From Gyrodactylus bullatarudis (taxonomy: Eukaryota; Platyhelminthes; Monogenea; Gyrodactylidea; Gyrodactylidae), in contig SSNU01000311.1 of the NCBI GenBank assembly GCA_012064415.1, positions 62,001 to 126,000 of the forward strand: DNA of 64,000 nucleotides, in the 5' to 3' direction. Shown here piece by piece: positions 1 through 15,000 of this stretch (within the stretch, counting starts at the first letter, position 1; each line of letters starts with the position of its first letter). The translations under genes were made by a program, and so were the position numbers. The notes below the pieces were generated by a model, which did not search any database, was not told where the DNA came from, and worked only from the letters and a program-made list of their open reading frames with translations.

Positions 1-3000
1 CCCCAAAAATGATAGATCACTGAAGCAAATAGTTTGTTCAATACTGTATTGGCTTCCTAGATGGAGTTCTGGTTGAAAGACATTGCTTTTTCGTTTTTCC
101 TGAATTAATTCTGGTAACGATGATGAGTGATGGAGGACTTTTACTTTTTTAGAATCTAAGAAAACATTTTGGGACTCAAAGGAAAAATGATCAACGTTTA
201 ATTCATAGATGAGATCTGATACAATTTTAAGGTTTTGGACTGTGAAAGTAGAATTCCTTTGATCTGTTGCAATCATGAAAAATAGCTGGTAGTTTTTGAC
301 CTGAAAATAGGTTTAAAAATTAACAAATTTGAATACGTTGAAGGTTATTTTTTGAAATTTTTTCAATTGATACTACATGTATTGTTGAGAATGACTTTCG
401 AAATGAAAAATCTATTGCAACCCTGATAAAAAAATTTACATTTTTATTAGGTTCGACTTTTTCTCAGCAAATAGCTATTAATTTTACCTTGTTAGGAAAA
501 TAATTATTTCAGAAAAAAACTCTGAATGTGAGTGATTTTATGAAAAATCCAAGTTTACTCACATAAATTCGAAGCGTCTCATATGGTTTCAATCTCATCT
601 CAACAATAAACAAGTCTCTTTGGTTTAGTTTGAAGCGCAAGCCAAACAGTCGGTTACTTTCAGTACTTTTATCCAGAGAATGGTGTCGGATTCTTATGGA
701 TTCTCGTCCGGTTAATCTGAAAGAGCTTTGTTTTCTCTGACATTTGTTGAGAATTGGATTATAAATCTCTCCTGCGTCACATTGGCAAACAAGAGTACTC
801 CAGTTTTCTTGACAGTTATCCAATTTGGCAAAGTGTTCAGCTCTCGGATTGACACATGCTCCTTTGAGAATGTCAAAGTTTCTAAGGAAGGAAATATGAA
901 TGAAATTTCGGCAATTAGTTTCACTTTGTTTATTAAACATACTTTATCTCTTTAAATGATGAGTCAGATGGCCAAACAATGTCAGTGATGCATCCAATGA
1001 AGGAATTTTCATAGTCACCGAATCTCAAGTTTAGCTCAGATCTTAATTTAGAAGATTTGCTTAGCTTCAAGTACTCTTTCTGACCCTTCTCAACATTCGT
1101 AATTGCAATCAAGGTGTCTTTTCCATCTGAAAATGTCAAGCTAATCGAATATTCCCTGAGGGGAATCAGTTTGGAGAAGCTGATAATTTCATGATCCTCG
1201 TTGAAGAAGTAGAGGATATCCTCGGTAGTGGACCTTTTTATTTTTATAAGACCATCAATTTCAAGAATAACATCGAAATTGTTTTGTATCTTGAGGACAT
1301 TCGATGCCAGAATAAAAGAGAATGTAATGCCAATACTATTCATGTTGGCGTTGAACCATCTATAAGAAATAAAGGATCTCTTGTGTGCGTTCAGGGAAAA
1401 AAGAGGGGATTTTTCACATCTATTCCCGTAGAAACCCAAACGACAGTGACAGATGGGTCTATGATATAGTGTCATTTGGCATCGTAGAGTATTTTCTTGA
1501 AAACAATATCCCGAGCAGTTGTTTACAGCTTGAATTTGATTCACTTTTCTCAGTTGAATAGATTTCTGATAGACCTGGTTCTGAAGAAGGTAAATGACAT
1601 CATAAGGGCGATCGAGGTCAACATCTTCTCCAGTCAAATGGAAATTCAAGCAGTTTTCTTTGATTAAAATTCTATTTTCCTGATTTAGATCAAGGCATGA
1701 ACCTCTCTCAGAGTAGCCAAGGAATTTTTTATCAGCTACTGTAATGAGTTTACCATCATCTTTAAGAATGATTTCAATAGGATCAAATAAGCTACTAGTT
1801 TCTCCACTAACAAGCAAATTTGACTTTTTGTCATAGCCCAAAAGATTTCTATTATTGATGTCATTCAATTGCCTCTTGCCTAAATTAGCCATGGGCGAAT
1901 GAGACTGGACATAAGAGGACAAAAAGAGTTTGATAATCTTCTTTGGCTTATTTGAATCTGAACTCCTGTAGACACGGTTATGGAAATTGGTGAAATTTTT
2001 ATCATTTTGATAACAGAATGTCCCATTTTTCACCAAGTCTAATAATAAAAGACTAGAGTATCTCTCTGATTTTCCCCCAGTACACAAGGGGATCTGATTA
2101 TTTCCAATGATTCCATCAGAATTCTCTTTCTTATCTTTAGTTTTTTTCCCGATGATATTTAGTATGACGTCATTTTCTCCGAGACTTCTCTCATAATAGA
2201 TACTCCCGTCAGAGTTATTGTAGGCCAGAGTCACCACTTTTGTTTGTTCAAGCTTCAGTGGATTTCTCTTAAAATTTACAGTAATTCGATATGTCTTTGC
2301 TTGAATAGAGGTTGGGAAGCAACAACGTTCTTCATTTACTCGCAATGTCAGAGAATCATCTTTATTTTCAGGAATTATTGACGATGATATCGTTGTTGAA
2401 TATAGCTCTAAGGACATTTTCTCGCTATTAACTTTGACATTGTATTCGTGAGAGTATAAGGTTTCCACTTTGTAACGTGATGACAAAGTATTATTTAAGG
2501 GGAATGTACACAAAAGTCTAGGGATCTATAAAAGATTTGAATTCGTTAAATTGTTTGATCAAATATCAGACTTTTGACTTACCATTCTCTGTTGATTCAG
2601 GTATGCATCACATTCTAGATTGATAATACTTTGATCAATCAGACTGATATTTTTACCCTTGATGATGGTCTTGGTTACAATTCTATCATCGAGAAAGAGT
2701 TTTTCATTGTCAAACAAAAGGATGGGTATCTGAGTAACCAACATGACATTGGATGAAGTGTACTTTATCGATTGAAATTTGTCGATGCCAACATTTTCTG
2801 CTTTTGGCCTGGAATAAATTGTTTAAAAAAGAATAAAAAGATCTCAACAGATTTTTCAAGACATACGCAAGTCTGAAGAAATTTGGGATCTCGTTCATAT
2901 TAATAGCACTGAAACCGACAAATTTTGGCTCTTCTTCAACTAATGAATGAATATCGGAAATTTTACGCTTCAGGTGATCTCTAATTATTTGTTCCTGAGG

Positions 3001-6000
3001 TAAAAATTCCAAATTCAGAATTGCCGAAATTTCATGGACTATTTCTGGGTTGATAAAATCATGTTGAATTTGAGAGTCTCTTGCGTAGACCTTCACTGAG
3101 AAACGACCAGACTGGCACTGTGCATTCTTCATTGATATCATGCCGGTTTGGGAATTCAATTGTAGGCATTCATTTTCTTCGATTCCATAGCTTATCTAAA
3201 AACCAAATCAGAGTTGAGATGATTATCTACTCAGTGAACTATGTAAAGTCTTATAATCTTGATTAATGACAATTTTATTTTGGATTTTATTGTTTGTATT
3301 CAATAACTAATTCCTAACTAAAGAGAATTTTCAGATATTCAGGTCTGATATTAAACTGGTGAGAAAATATTTTTCTTAGATAATAAAAAATAAAGCCAAC
3401 AACAAATCTTTTCGGAGATCATTACTTTTTCAGACAAAGGGTATATACTATATATTTATCTACAAGAGAGCCTATTTATTTGGATGAAGTACATTTTGAT
3501 TTGAAAAAAACTTTTGAAAAGAAAATAAAAAAAGAACGATAAGCCTAGTCCATGGGTGACGAGGAAAGCCTTAGACAATGAAATAAAAATATTTTTTTCC
3601 AAGATATTTTGAAATGAATAAAAAGAGAATAATAAATAATATTCATGAAAGATAGTTTTAAAAGAGTTTTTCTTATTTTTAGGAAAAATACATTGTCTTG
3701 AAAGGAAAATATACCTTTGACTGTATTCAAGATTTAATCTAATCAAGATGAAATTGGGTTCCTTTCGTTTCATTCTTAACAAATTGATCTTTCTTTTTAA
3801 AAAGAATAACTCAATTTCAAGATTTAATTTAGATCCTAAACCCCACCTTTGAAGCATTCATTCATAACTGATTTATGAAATAAGCAGAATCTTTTAGTCA
3901 TCATGTTTCTCCCACACTTAATTCTTAAAAACAACAATAGTAAGGCATAAAAAGTTTCAACTCTATAGAAAGTAGAAAAGTAATCCTTGAGGTGATTGAC
4001 ACTCGAAGATGTTCACTGACAGGGGAAAGTAATTTTCACCAAGGTTGAATAAAATTATTTATAATTATGGAGAGAAGCATGCCCACATGAGTCATTTTAT
4101 TTTATTATCTCACGCAGCTGCCATACCAAAGTGTTTTTCCCCTAATGTAAACAGGCAAAAAGGGTTTTAACTTTTAAGAAAAAAAGCAAATCTAATTAAG
4201 TTTTTTACTTTTATAATAACAACAAACACCTGTTATTTCCAATAGAGTAATAAATTTTACTTGCTTCGAATAATTTCTGTTCAGGCAGGCTCTGAGAGAG
4301 ATAGAGGCAAGCTTTTTCAAAGATTATGTAAATTTTTAAAAAGGAACATGAACAATAAACAATAAGAGAACTTACGATACCTCCATCCTCATCAATGGCC
4401 TTAATTGAAGTTATTGTGGACTGATAACTGAATTGTGTCATGTCAATTATAAAATTGAAAATTGAGGCATTATTATCACCATCAGCATTAATGTTTGATT
4501 GAAGTTCACTGGGATGATGAACCCTCATTTCCTCTTCATCTAGGGCGTAGAGAGGATTAACTAACCAAATTGGCCTATTGTTATTAACGTTGAGGACATA
4601 AACTTTTAACTGTGCTTCATGTGAGCCAAACTGATCATAGACACGTATGTTTGCGTGATATTCTTTAATCTAGTTTTTTTTAAATATTTCAAAATAAATT
4701 TTCCACAAAAATAATACACTGTCAAAGATCAAAACTAAATAAAATTAATAGAGTAAAAATATATTTACACCTTTGGGGAAATAAGTTAAACGTTAAAATC
4801 GATTTTGACATACGTGAGAATAATTGAGTTGGCTGATTAGTTTCAAGTTTCCAGTTGCTTCGTCAATTTTGAATGGCAGTAAACTTTTATCAAAAGTAAC
4901 ATAAGATCCATTGAAGTAGACTCCTTTCACTTCGCCAACAATGCTAAGCTGTATTGGAAATTTTTCCAGATCATCCATGTCGAAAACTTCAATTTTTCTA
5001 TCAAAGTATTCATTCACTAGTGTATCCTCGGGTATTTGGAACTCGTACAACGGTTTAATGAACATGGGACTTGAATCGTTCTCATCAAGAATTGTTAAAT
5101 CAACATGGCAAATATCAGACTGACTTTCTGATTTGATTGATATTTGATAATGACTGATAGACTCTCGATCTAATCTACCATTAGAATATACACCCAACTG
5201 CCCACTGTCATCAAGCGCCAAGAGAAAGTTATCTGTATTTGGAATATTCTCCAATAAGAGATTATCGAGTTGATCTTTTTTCGCAAATTTTGCAATATTT
5301 TTTATCAGATGTCTTCCGTCAATATTCTCTTTGAGTTCTGCTTTCATCAAGAAGGATTCACATTTAAATTTATCGGAAAAAATTTCAGATTTGAACCATA
5401 AAAGCTGCAAGGATTTATCTGGTTGTTGATATAGAATAACCTTGTCATCAACTGGAATCTGACCATTCATAGGCATTCCTGGACATTCATCTGGGCTAAG
5501 ACTGTGGCATATTTTCCTAGACACTAACGAATTAGTAATTTTATAGAGAATCTTTAAAGTGAAGGTTCTCTGGCTTCCAATTAACTCGAAATGCACATCT
5601 ACGGTATTTGTTTCAACGAGATGGTCATCTTGATCCAGCTTCATGTACATGAGTTGAGAGTTTTTGTCTATGATTAATCCAGGATTCGTCGAAGATATTT
5701 TTATATTATCCAATCTGGCATTATTAAGACATTTAAAATTAACTGGAGAAATGCCAATAGGTTCATCTAAAAGAAAAACAACATTATTACTTAGTTGGTT
5801 GAACCTTATTTTGATCAACAAGTCCAGTAGATAAACTTGATGAAGAAGTCCAAGAAATTGAAAATAAAAGAACCGAGTTAATAAATAATGATATATGAAT
5901 TTCTCTTTCGAAAAGAAAGAACAAAATTTGTCAAAATAGTCTTATTTCATTAACTGCCTATTCTAATGCATTTACAATAGTTTTTTCTTCTCAAGTGGTC

Positions 6001-9000
6001 AGGTTAACAATGATTAAATTGAGTGGCTGTCAAAAAATCTCTCAGAATTCATTTTGGGATATTGTAGAACTAATTCACTTCTTGCCAATTGTAATGAATA
6101 CTGGAAAGAGCTGATAGTGTCATGGATAATGGATCCATTTAAGAAATAAGATTAGTTCTTCATGAGGGGTTTAAATTGAGCTTCTTTGGCTTTACTTAGT
6201 ATTAAATGATTTTTTTAGATAACTACTGTATTTTGGTGAGCGAGTTCTGACCAATTTGGGTGTTTACAAAAATTTTAAAGGATCATTACTTAGCTAAGAA
6301 GGTTTGAGATAGGACAATAAATTAACGAAAAACTAGATATGACATGTCTTCCTTTGACTTGAGGATTTTTTCGAGATATAAATATCCTAGAATTAAATAC
6401 AGCAGTACAGTATGATAGACTATAATTTATCTAGTATTTCACAGACAAGTGCAATGATGAGAATTGTTTTAATTTCTTCTGCCCATTGTATGTTCATTTA
6501 TTTACCAACGAGTAATGATTAATGTGAAAAGTAATCAAAAATAGTACTAAATCGATCATTGTTACTGAAAAGTTTCCACTTGCTGAACTGACAGGAATTT
6601 TGTATCTAATGACCTTTTTCTCCCACTTTTATTAAAAAAACTATTATTTATGAACAAGGTTACAAAGTGTCAAAAAAGAGTAATTGATCGAATGTATCTG
6701 GGCTGAGGAGAGACAAGCATTCATGAAGCATTTTAAAATTTAAACGGATTTTAAAAGAGGAGTTCTACTCGATTATGATATAATTATTATTTAATAAAGA
6801 ACTGACCCAAATTATTAGATCCAATTGTAATATGCATTGTATTCTGTTGGATTAGATTATGGCGTATTTTCATTAAGCAAAACTCAAAAATAAGTTTTAC
6901 AGGGCATGTGGCTAAGATCTCTTGCTCTGACATCACTCTGATGTTAAACTCAACCGATTCTTTGACCAAATCGTCGGGAATTCTTCCCAGAATACTAATT
7001 GAACTGTTGAATGGATTTATGGATACATAACTGGGTGTTTTATCCCCAATATAAATGTAATTAGCATGACTATGTTCTTGGCTTAAAATGGAGCCAATGT
7101 TAAAGTTTTCCCCTTCATTTGATGAAATTACATGATACATTATCGTCTGCTCACAGGAAAAAACAGGCTTATTTCCCACTCTGATATTGTAGTTGACAAC
7201 TTGTTTTGCATCCATAGGTTTACCTGTCCTGGAATTAAGAAAGATGATACGAGCTTTGGCTTTTAGAATTTGCATGTTGTGTTGCACGTCTTCTTTCTGG
7301 CGTAGGCGTCCAGACTTCATGTCAAGTTCAAAATATTCATGGCCGTTGATGAGATAAAATGTTACTTTTCTCTTTAAATGACAATTCTCTTCATCATTCA
7401 GCTGATATTGAAGCTTGGGTTCACTCTGAAGGTATTGGGAGACGTCGTGCTCATATTCCGAGTATCGTAGATTACATTCAAAAGGTAGATTCAATTCGTT
7501 TTGTGGGATTTTCAATTGAAATTTGAATTTTTCCACTTCAAAAAGACTATTCTCATAAACACCGGTTAGATTCAAACTAATGTCACGGTGAACATCCAAA
7601 TTAATGTTCTGGAAAAAATTATTTTCGTACGCCCAAATGAAGTCGTAGTTTGAATTTTCTTCCTGCTCTATGTATATTTTAACTTTGTCTCCAGCCAATG
7701 GGAAAAGGTTCCTTTGAAAGTCATCTAGAGACATTTCAGCTGGAATGACCGGAATTTCAAAGCCACCTATAGGGACTGGCTTCTTTAGATGTATTTTCAC
7801 AGGAAGAATACTCGATTCAGTGTTTGTTCTGACAAATCCATTAATCTGAGTAGCATTCAAGGATTCTATAGTCAGAAAATTTTCATCAAATTTGACGTTT
7901 TCTCTTGGCTGGAAACCGACAACTTCAACAGGCTTCATCCAACTTGTAATTTTAAACTTGTAAAATATATCTATTTTGTGATTTTCAATCCATATTCTAA
8001 TTCGTGCTGGAATGTGGACTGTCTTGAAGGTTAGAGCATCAGAATTGAAATAAATATCTCCTGTTTTTGGATGTAGCATGTAGAGTTTATCGAAAGTCCC
8101 AATATCCTCGAACCAGAGTTTATCTGAAATTAATAGAAATAAATTCGATGCTATTTACTTGGAATAATAAATTTTTTTATTAAATTACATCAAAAGGGAA
8201 ACTAGTTTAAATGTGATCACGCTTGCCTTGATCACAGAAAGTGAAAGGGAGATTGGGAAATTTCACGCATGGATTTTATAATCTCATAAAAGTAAAAAGG
8301 GAAAACTAAATTTTCATACTGAATTCAAGATGTAAGTACTGTATCTACTTCTTCAAACATTACTGAAAGGGAAAGAAAGAAAGAGGGGAATAAAAACTAT
8401 TTTCGGACGACTGGTTTTTCTCTTTTAATGTTGAATAATCATAATGCCTTCAAAGACAATAAAACCCCATCTAATCTATCATATACCTGATACTTGGATA
8501 GGCTTCACAATCAACACCGCAATAGATTCTTACACCTGTCTTGATATTTAGTTATTTTGGCCTACCTCAGTTTTGACAAATCCATCATCTTGATGTCAAT
8601 ACAAGACAGTTGTATTCTTTAGACGTATAAAGGAAAAAGTCAGAAAAGAATTACTCATATGAGTTGGCAGGTTGAACTTCCCAATCATCAATTTTGCTGA
8701 AAACCCTAATGCAGATGGATTAGGATGAAATAAGTTTAGAGTAACCAAGTAAATGTTATTACTTGTTTTATATGCTAAATTAGTACTTGGTTTACTTTAA
8801 AAATGGAGCTAATGTTAAGTATTTATTGAATATTATTTAATTGTGCTAAATAATTATTTGAATTTAATAATTAATAATTTGAAAATTTTTTCACAGCTCT
8901 TTTTTTCAAGTTATGAAATTCTGATGTAAAATTTAACGCGGATCAAGAATCTGGTATTTTTGAAAATTGAGCTAAGACTATGAACTGAGATAATAAGCAA

Positions 9001-12000
9001 AAACAGAATTTTCGAAAAACAACTCATAAAATTTTGCTATTTAATAAAGGATTAAAAACATAAGAAAGTATGATAGATTTTGAACATGATGGTTGTTTTT
9101 TTGATTATCCTTAAAGGTTTTTAAAACGAGCCGTAGAAAAAATTTGTAAAACTTTCCAGAAAATTGGTAAAAATTTCGGTTTTCTCTGAAACCAAAATAA
9201 AAATTCCAAATTTTATCCGAGTTTATTATAGAAAATCTATTGCTCTAGCATTGTTAGTTGAGAAAACGTCTCAAATTATGTTTATTTCTGGTAAATTTTT
9301 GCTAGTTTATAGTATCAGGTTCCCTCACATTTAAGCTACATTACTTCTAGATTCAAACTGTATCTTTAAATGATAAATCTTTATTGATAAATCAAAAGAC
9401 GAGGTATTTTGAATAACAGTAAACTAAATCAAAGCTTAAAAAACTAATTACAGTAGTAAGATAGATTTATGCTTTGATATTTTCTACCAAGGTGTCTATT
9501 CTGGTACAAGGTACCTTTGGAATTATGGTTAAGAAGATGCGATGATTCATTCAGGTTATTTTGTCCAATTCGAAAAAAGAAGAAAGATAAATCTCCGTCT
9601 CTCATTTTTTAAACCAATTAGGAAGAGATAAATTCGAAAGAATACAGTAGGCATGAATAAAATAAAAAGAAGAATGTATCATATAATTCAGTGCTTGTTT
9701 GTCGTTAACCTAGTCTCATTAAAAATATCGGAAAAATTGTATTTCTTATCACTGATTTTCATCAGGAAATAAAACAAGGGCTTCTCTACGTACGTATATC
9801 TATATCAAAGGAAAAATAACTTTTATCTAAATTCTCAGGGAATGAGATATTCATTCTCATGTTCTCTCATGTCTATGAAAAAAACAGAGTTTGTTATGGT
9901 TCAATAAGCTAACTTTATGATAACTTTTTGCGAGGGTTGAAGCAGAAAAATCTGGTCAAAGTGAATTTTAAGTGAAAAATAATATGTATGACTTACTGTA
10001 GTTTAAATCCTTCCCTCTGATAGGAATCTTGTAGAAGACTGATGAATTATGCACAAGATTTTGAATATTGAGATTGTTGATTTCCTTTGAGAAATGAATA
10101 AGATCCTCTTGATCAAGTAAAGACTCTAGAGATCTATCTTCCAGGAAAATATTCCTCTTCAATGATGAATCATACTGTTTGACATGGACTTTAACGCCGA
10201 CTCTCAGATAAATCTCTGGATTTTCACGCTTTGAGCAGCGAACCAAAAGTGAATGATTGCCAACTCTCTGAAATGGGGAAAAGAAAATTTTGATAAATTG
10301 AATTTTTAAATCGAGATATGAATGATTCTTAATGATTAATAATATGATGTAACAACCTAGAAAAGATTCTTTATCCGTTATGATAGGGAGATCAAAATCA
10401 ATAAATCTGGCGAATTTCAATACACATAAAGCCAGAGTTACTTTTCATGACTACATTAAAAGACCTACACTTGAAATGACATCAATTAATAACAACAGAT
10501 ACTCGAAGTATAGTTTAGACCAATACTTTTTACCATAGATATTGATGATTTTTTCGAAAAATTTAGAAAAGAAATTTCAATGAAAACAACCGTGAATTAT
10601 TTTTTACCTAACTAATACTAAGCCAAAGAGTTTGAAGAGTTTTTTAATATTCAAAAGTATTTTATGACAAAAGCACCATTAGATAATTAACCAATTTGAA
10701 ATAAATAAAAGAAGTTCTTCTGAATTCATCGGAAGGAAAAAGTATTTCATTAGAGATGAAATTACAATAACTAAATTAGTGGAAAGGACAAAGCGAAGCT
10801 CTTATCTCTCTCTATTCTGGCTTAGTTTTCTCTTATTTTGCTCTATTTCTCTGTTTTTCTTGAAATGAGTTTTTTCCGGCATTCATTAAAAAATTAAAGT
10901 TTGTCTTTTACCTTTTCAACTTTATGCAATCCAGAAAAAGGCTATCAGAGTACCATTTATTTCAAACTCTTGGCACAAATTGAAGAACTATACTTTATAA
11001 TTTAGTCAGAACTTTTAAAAAGACAAGGTATACTTGATAGAACTGCCGAAATAAGCCAAAATTAGATAATAAATCTTTGCTAATCTAAACAGGATAATTT
11101 TTGAATAGACACATTATATTTTTATACATATCACACCACAATTAATCAAGTTTATTGTCCTAAATAAACAGGATCAATGATCAGTATTGGTCGAGATGAA
11201 AATGTTAAATTAAAAATTTATATCGTTTTCAGTGTTAATTGATTTGGTAAATTTACAAATTCAAATTTTCCCAAATGTTGATCAAAAAAATTTTATGAGT
11301 ATGCTCTTTAGAAGTTGCTTGCTTATTGGTCGAAAAGAAAAATTGTGGAGGATGAAAAAGATGAAGCCTTGTACTTTTGACAAAAAATAGTCCAAAAGAC
11401 TAGGAAGTTATCACAACTTATTTTTAAATATCAATACATTAATAGAGAATTACAAGATTATCATAGAAAAGGTTATCAAACAACCATTTGCTCTGTATGG
11501 GGGATATGTGCAGAGTGTTGCAAAAAGTTCTTTACAAGCAGAAAAAAAGTAACCAACATGATAATTGTGAATTAGAAAATCATAACTAAAGTCATACGTT
11601 TTTCCTACACCTTTAAACTCTTTACTTTGGGCATTAATGTCAATCCAAAATAATAATTGATAGTGGAAAAAAACTCTTAATGTAAATTTTGAGAGGAGAG
11701 AAATTGGTTGATCTGAAACTGAGAGAAAGAGAAGGGATCAAATGTAACCTTATGCAGGGTTATATTCGTGGAGTTTAATCTTCTTCCCCTTTGATTGACA
11801 TGTTTCAATACAAGCAGGTTATATTGGAGAGGGTTTATTCTAATGAATTCATTATAATACAGATCAACATGGGTTGTGTATACTTTTTTGTCTACAGGGA
11901 AATATTACAGTAAAGCACTACTACAATAGAACAAAAGGATTTCAAGTACTATGCATAGGGTTTATGCACTTATTATTGTTATTAAGGCTGGAGTGTCTTG

Positions 12001-15000
12001 TAAATGATACAGTAAATTGCAAAGATAAAACAGAGATTATCTAAACTGGACCAATTTGAAGTGATACGCCATCTTGAGGAGAAGTTAAAAGACTTGACAT
12101 TTTTTGATGATTTAAGATGATAGGATCAAGAGAACATTTTGAATGTGTGTGGTCTTATCAGGTATTTTGTAATTTTTTGATAAGGAATGTCAATCTCATA
12201 GAGCTATGCACCTGAAGAGAAACTGAACGTACTTTGTTCAACCTAAGGACTAGGTAGGACACAGAATAAACTTTTTTTAATTTCATCTGCAGGATCAAGA
12301 GTAAATTTATTTTATTTAAACAATTAATGTGCTGTAATAACTGTCATTTGATTGAATGGGTCATCACCAAAATGACAATTTAATTCCATCAACAACAATA
12401 GATTCATTCAAAATCCACAGAATAAAAAGTGGACTCAATGTATTTACAGGATATGTCAAGTTTAATTCAATTTGCAAAAAAAGAGTCTGTCGCCTCACCC
12501 CTTTTGTGTTTACATCTCCTTGTAAAAAGTTGCTTACTCATAATAGAAAAATAATAATACATTTTATGGCTTTTTTCTTCAACTTTTCACTTAATGTATG
12601 GGAAATTATACTTACATTAAAGCGTTTATTTGGCGAGATGATGCCAAATTCAGGATGAACATCAAAGGCTTCACTACCAGCATCAATAGAAAAGGCTATT
12701 CTACTAGAGACATACTCGTAGACTGACTCAGCATCTTTAATGAGTATTTGACCTATCCATTTGCTTGTGACATCCTGGCCGAAGGAATCATCAAGGTTAA
12801 GATCTAAATCAAGAATCGGCTCTTCGCCCCTACCCTGAAGAGATAGATGGTTTTCTTCGATATTTTTCAGCTCAACAGTTACAAGGCTAGTTGTTGGATC
12901 AGAATTCGACCCATCGTATACTTTCAAAGGTACTTTTATGATAAGTTCCGAGTATACATCAATATTATCCTCAATAGTTTTCCACGGGAGAAAGACATTA
13001 GGGTATGACGAGTTGAGAATTGCCTCACGATCCAAAGGTTTTCTCTGCACTAGTTCATCTAAAATAAGGAAAAATTTATTTGAAATCAATTTGGGATCAA
13101 TAGAGATTCTCATCTATTAGAGAATAGTAGTAGTTTTCTATTAAAAGCATATCAAGAGTACAAACGACAATAATTTGCCCTACAGTACCATATGCTCAAA
13201 AAAATAAGTAGTGAATTTATAAATTAATAAATTATATTTTCATAAACCAAAGGAATGTACTGATAAATAAAGAAAAATATTTAGATACGACAGTTAATCA
13301 CACTTTTGCCGACACCTTTATTATTACTATTATTGTGCCTGAATAATAATACATAGGAGTGAATGTAAAATTGAAAACAGATGTCTCTCTCATCCAAGAG
13401 ATGATGATAAGGTATATATATTTCTCTTTGCTAAATCAAGAATAGTTTGAGGTACAAAAGCTTTTCTTCTGTCTATCGACGATTAGACTGCATTACATTA
13501 AGAATAAAAGCAAAATTTGAATGTAGATAGTAGTAATTGGGTTTTATCTGCCTATTTATAGGGAGAAGCTTATTTTGCAAGCTCAGTTGGATATCAGGAA
13601 ACTTGTTAAATAAGACAAGATGTTTGTTAAAATTTGTAACAATTTCTAGAATGTATTTTCTACTTCATAATACTGGTAGGGTTTTCCTGGATGAATAAGA
13701 GGTAATATTATTTCCTCAAATGTGTAATGGCTTTGTAATTGTTCAAGAATATTTTTATCCTTTTTTAATTTTGAACAAAATTTCAACAAGCCAATTTTGA
13801 TGTAAATTGTAGTATAAATTTATATTATTTTATTTTAAAAAATTAACATGAAAATCCTCTTGGTTGTTAGTAGAGGGATAATTCAAAATAAATTGTACGG
13901 ACTAGAAAAATTTATATCAAACATTTTCATCTCCTTATTTCCGCTAACATGCAATAATGTAGATCTTTAAGTAACTAAAAATGATTGACTATTTCACTGT
14001 TATCAAAGAAATATTCCCAAATTCATTAGTAAGAGTTTCTGTTCAAAGAACATCACCGCCAAATCATTTGATCCCATTTCCATTTATTTGATCAAATAGT
14101 TATTTTTGTTTCGTGAGAATACTAAATTTTTGAAGAGAAGTAAATTAAGATAAACTAACATTTTTCCAAATCAACATCGAAAGTTCCATTCAGTGAGTAA
14201 TCGAGATCAATTTCAATTTTGTACCTATTCTCATAAGAGGAGAACATTTCCAATGGTGAATCTCCCGTATACAGGTCTGGGTCATTGACAATTAGATTGA
14301 GTAGGGATCGCTCCTCAAAATTTGCACTTGAAACATCTTCAAACAAGGTAATCTTGTAAGAATCATCGACCAACGTCGGGGGACAATCATTCATGTCTTT
14401 AACAACAAGAGTGATCTAAAATTAATAAAATGAATAAGTAAAAATATAATCAGTGTCATTTTGAAAACTTTTATTACTTAAATTTTGTATGGAAAAAGGG
14501 ATTGACTAACCATAGAAATAGAAATAGTTTTTTATTTAATAATTTTTTAAATAAATAATTGCTATATCTGTAATCATAAATGATTCTTCATTTTACTCTT
14601 GAGTTCATTCTTGAATTTATTCAAGGTTAGGTTTTTGATAGATCTATTGAGATTTCCAAATATGTTTTTATATTTATTAAATATTGCCTATCCGAATATA
14701 TATAAGAAAAACCAACCAATGATTGTTAAAATTTATTTTCACAAAAAAAGTAATAATCAATTTATGGTACGTATCACACTAATGAGTATGCCCGAAATAA
14801 AGGCCTTTTTTGTGAAATAACTATAGTTACCATCATCTTCTTATTTTTTCAAAACATGACCACGATGGGTCAGCTCAAAACTTGTGTTCTTAAGCATCTT
14901 ACAGATAAAAATATAAATTCCATGTACAACCATGTACTTAGTTATGTCAGAGAAATCCTCTCAAAATCTCATTTTGAATAGCGATTAGTAAAAATCATTT

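Noticed and set aside
3456..3857. 133-residue open stretch on the minus strand inside a cadherin intron
   Set aside because: Low-complexity Phe/Leu/Lys-rich translation of AT-rich DNA, with no domain and no splice connection to the cadherin frame.
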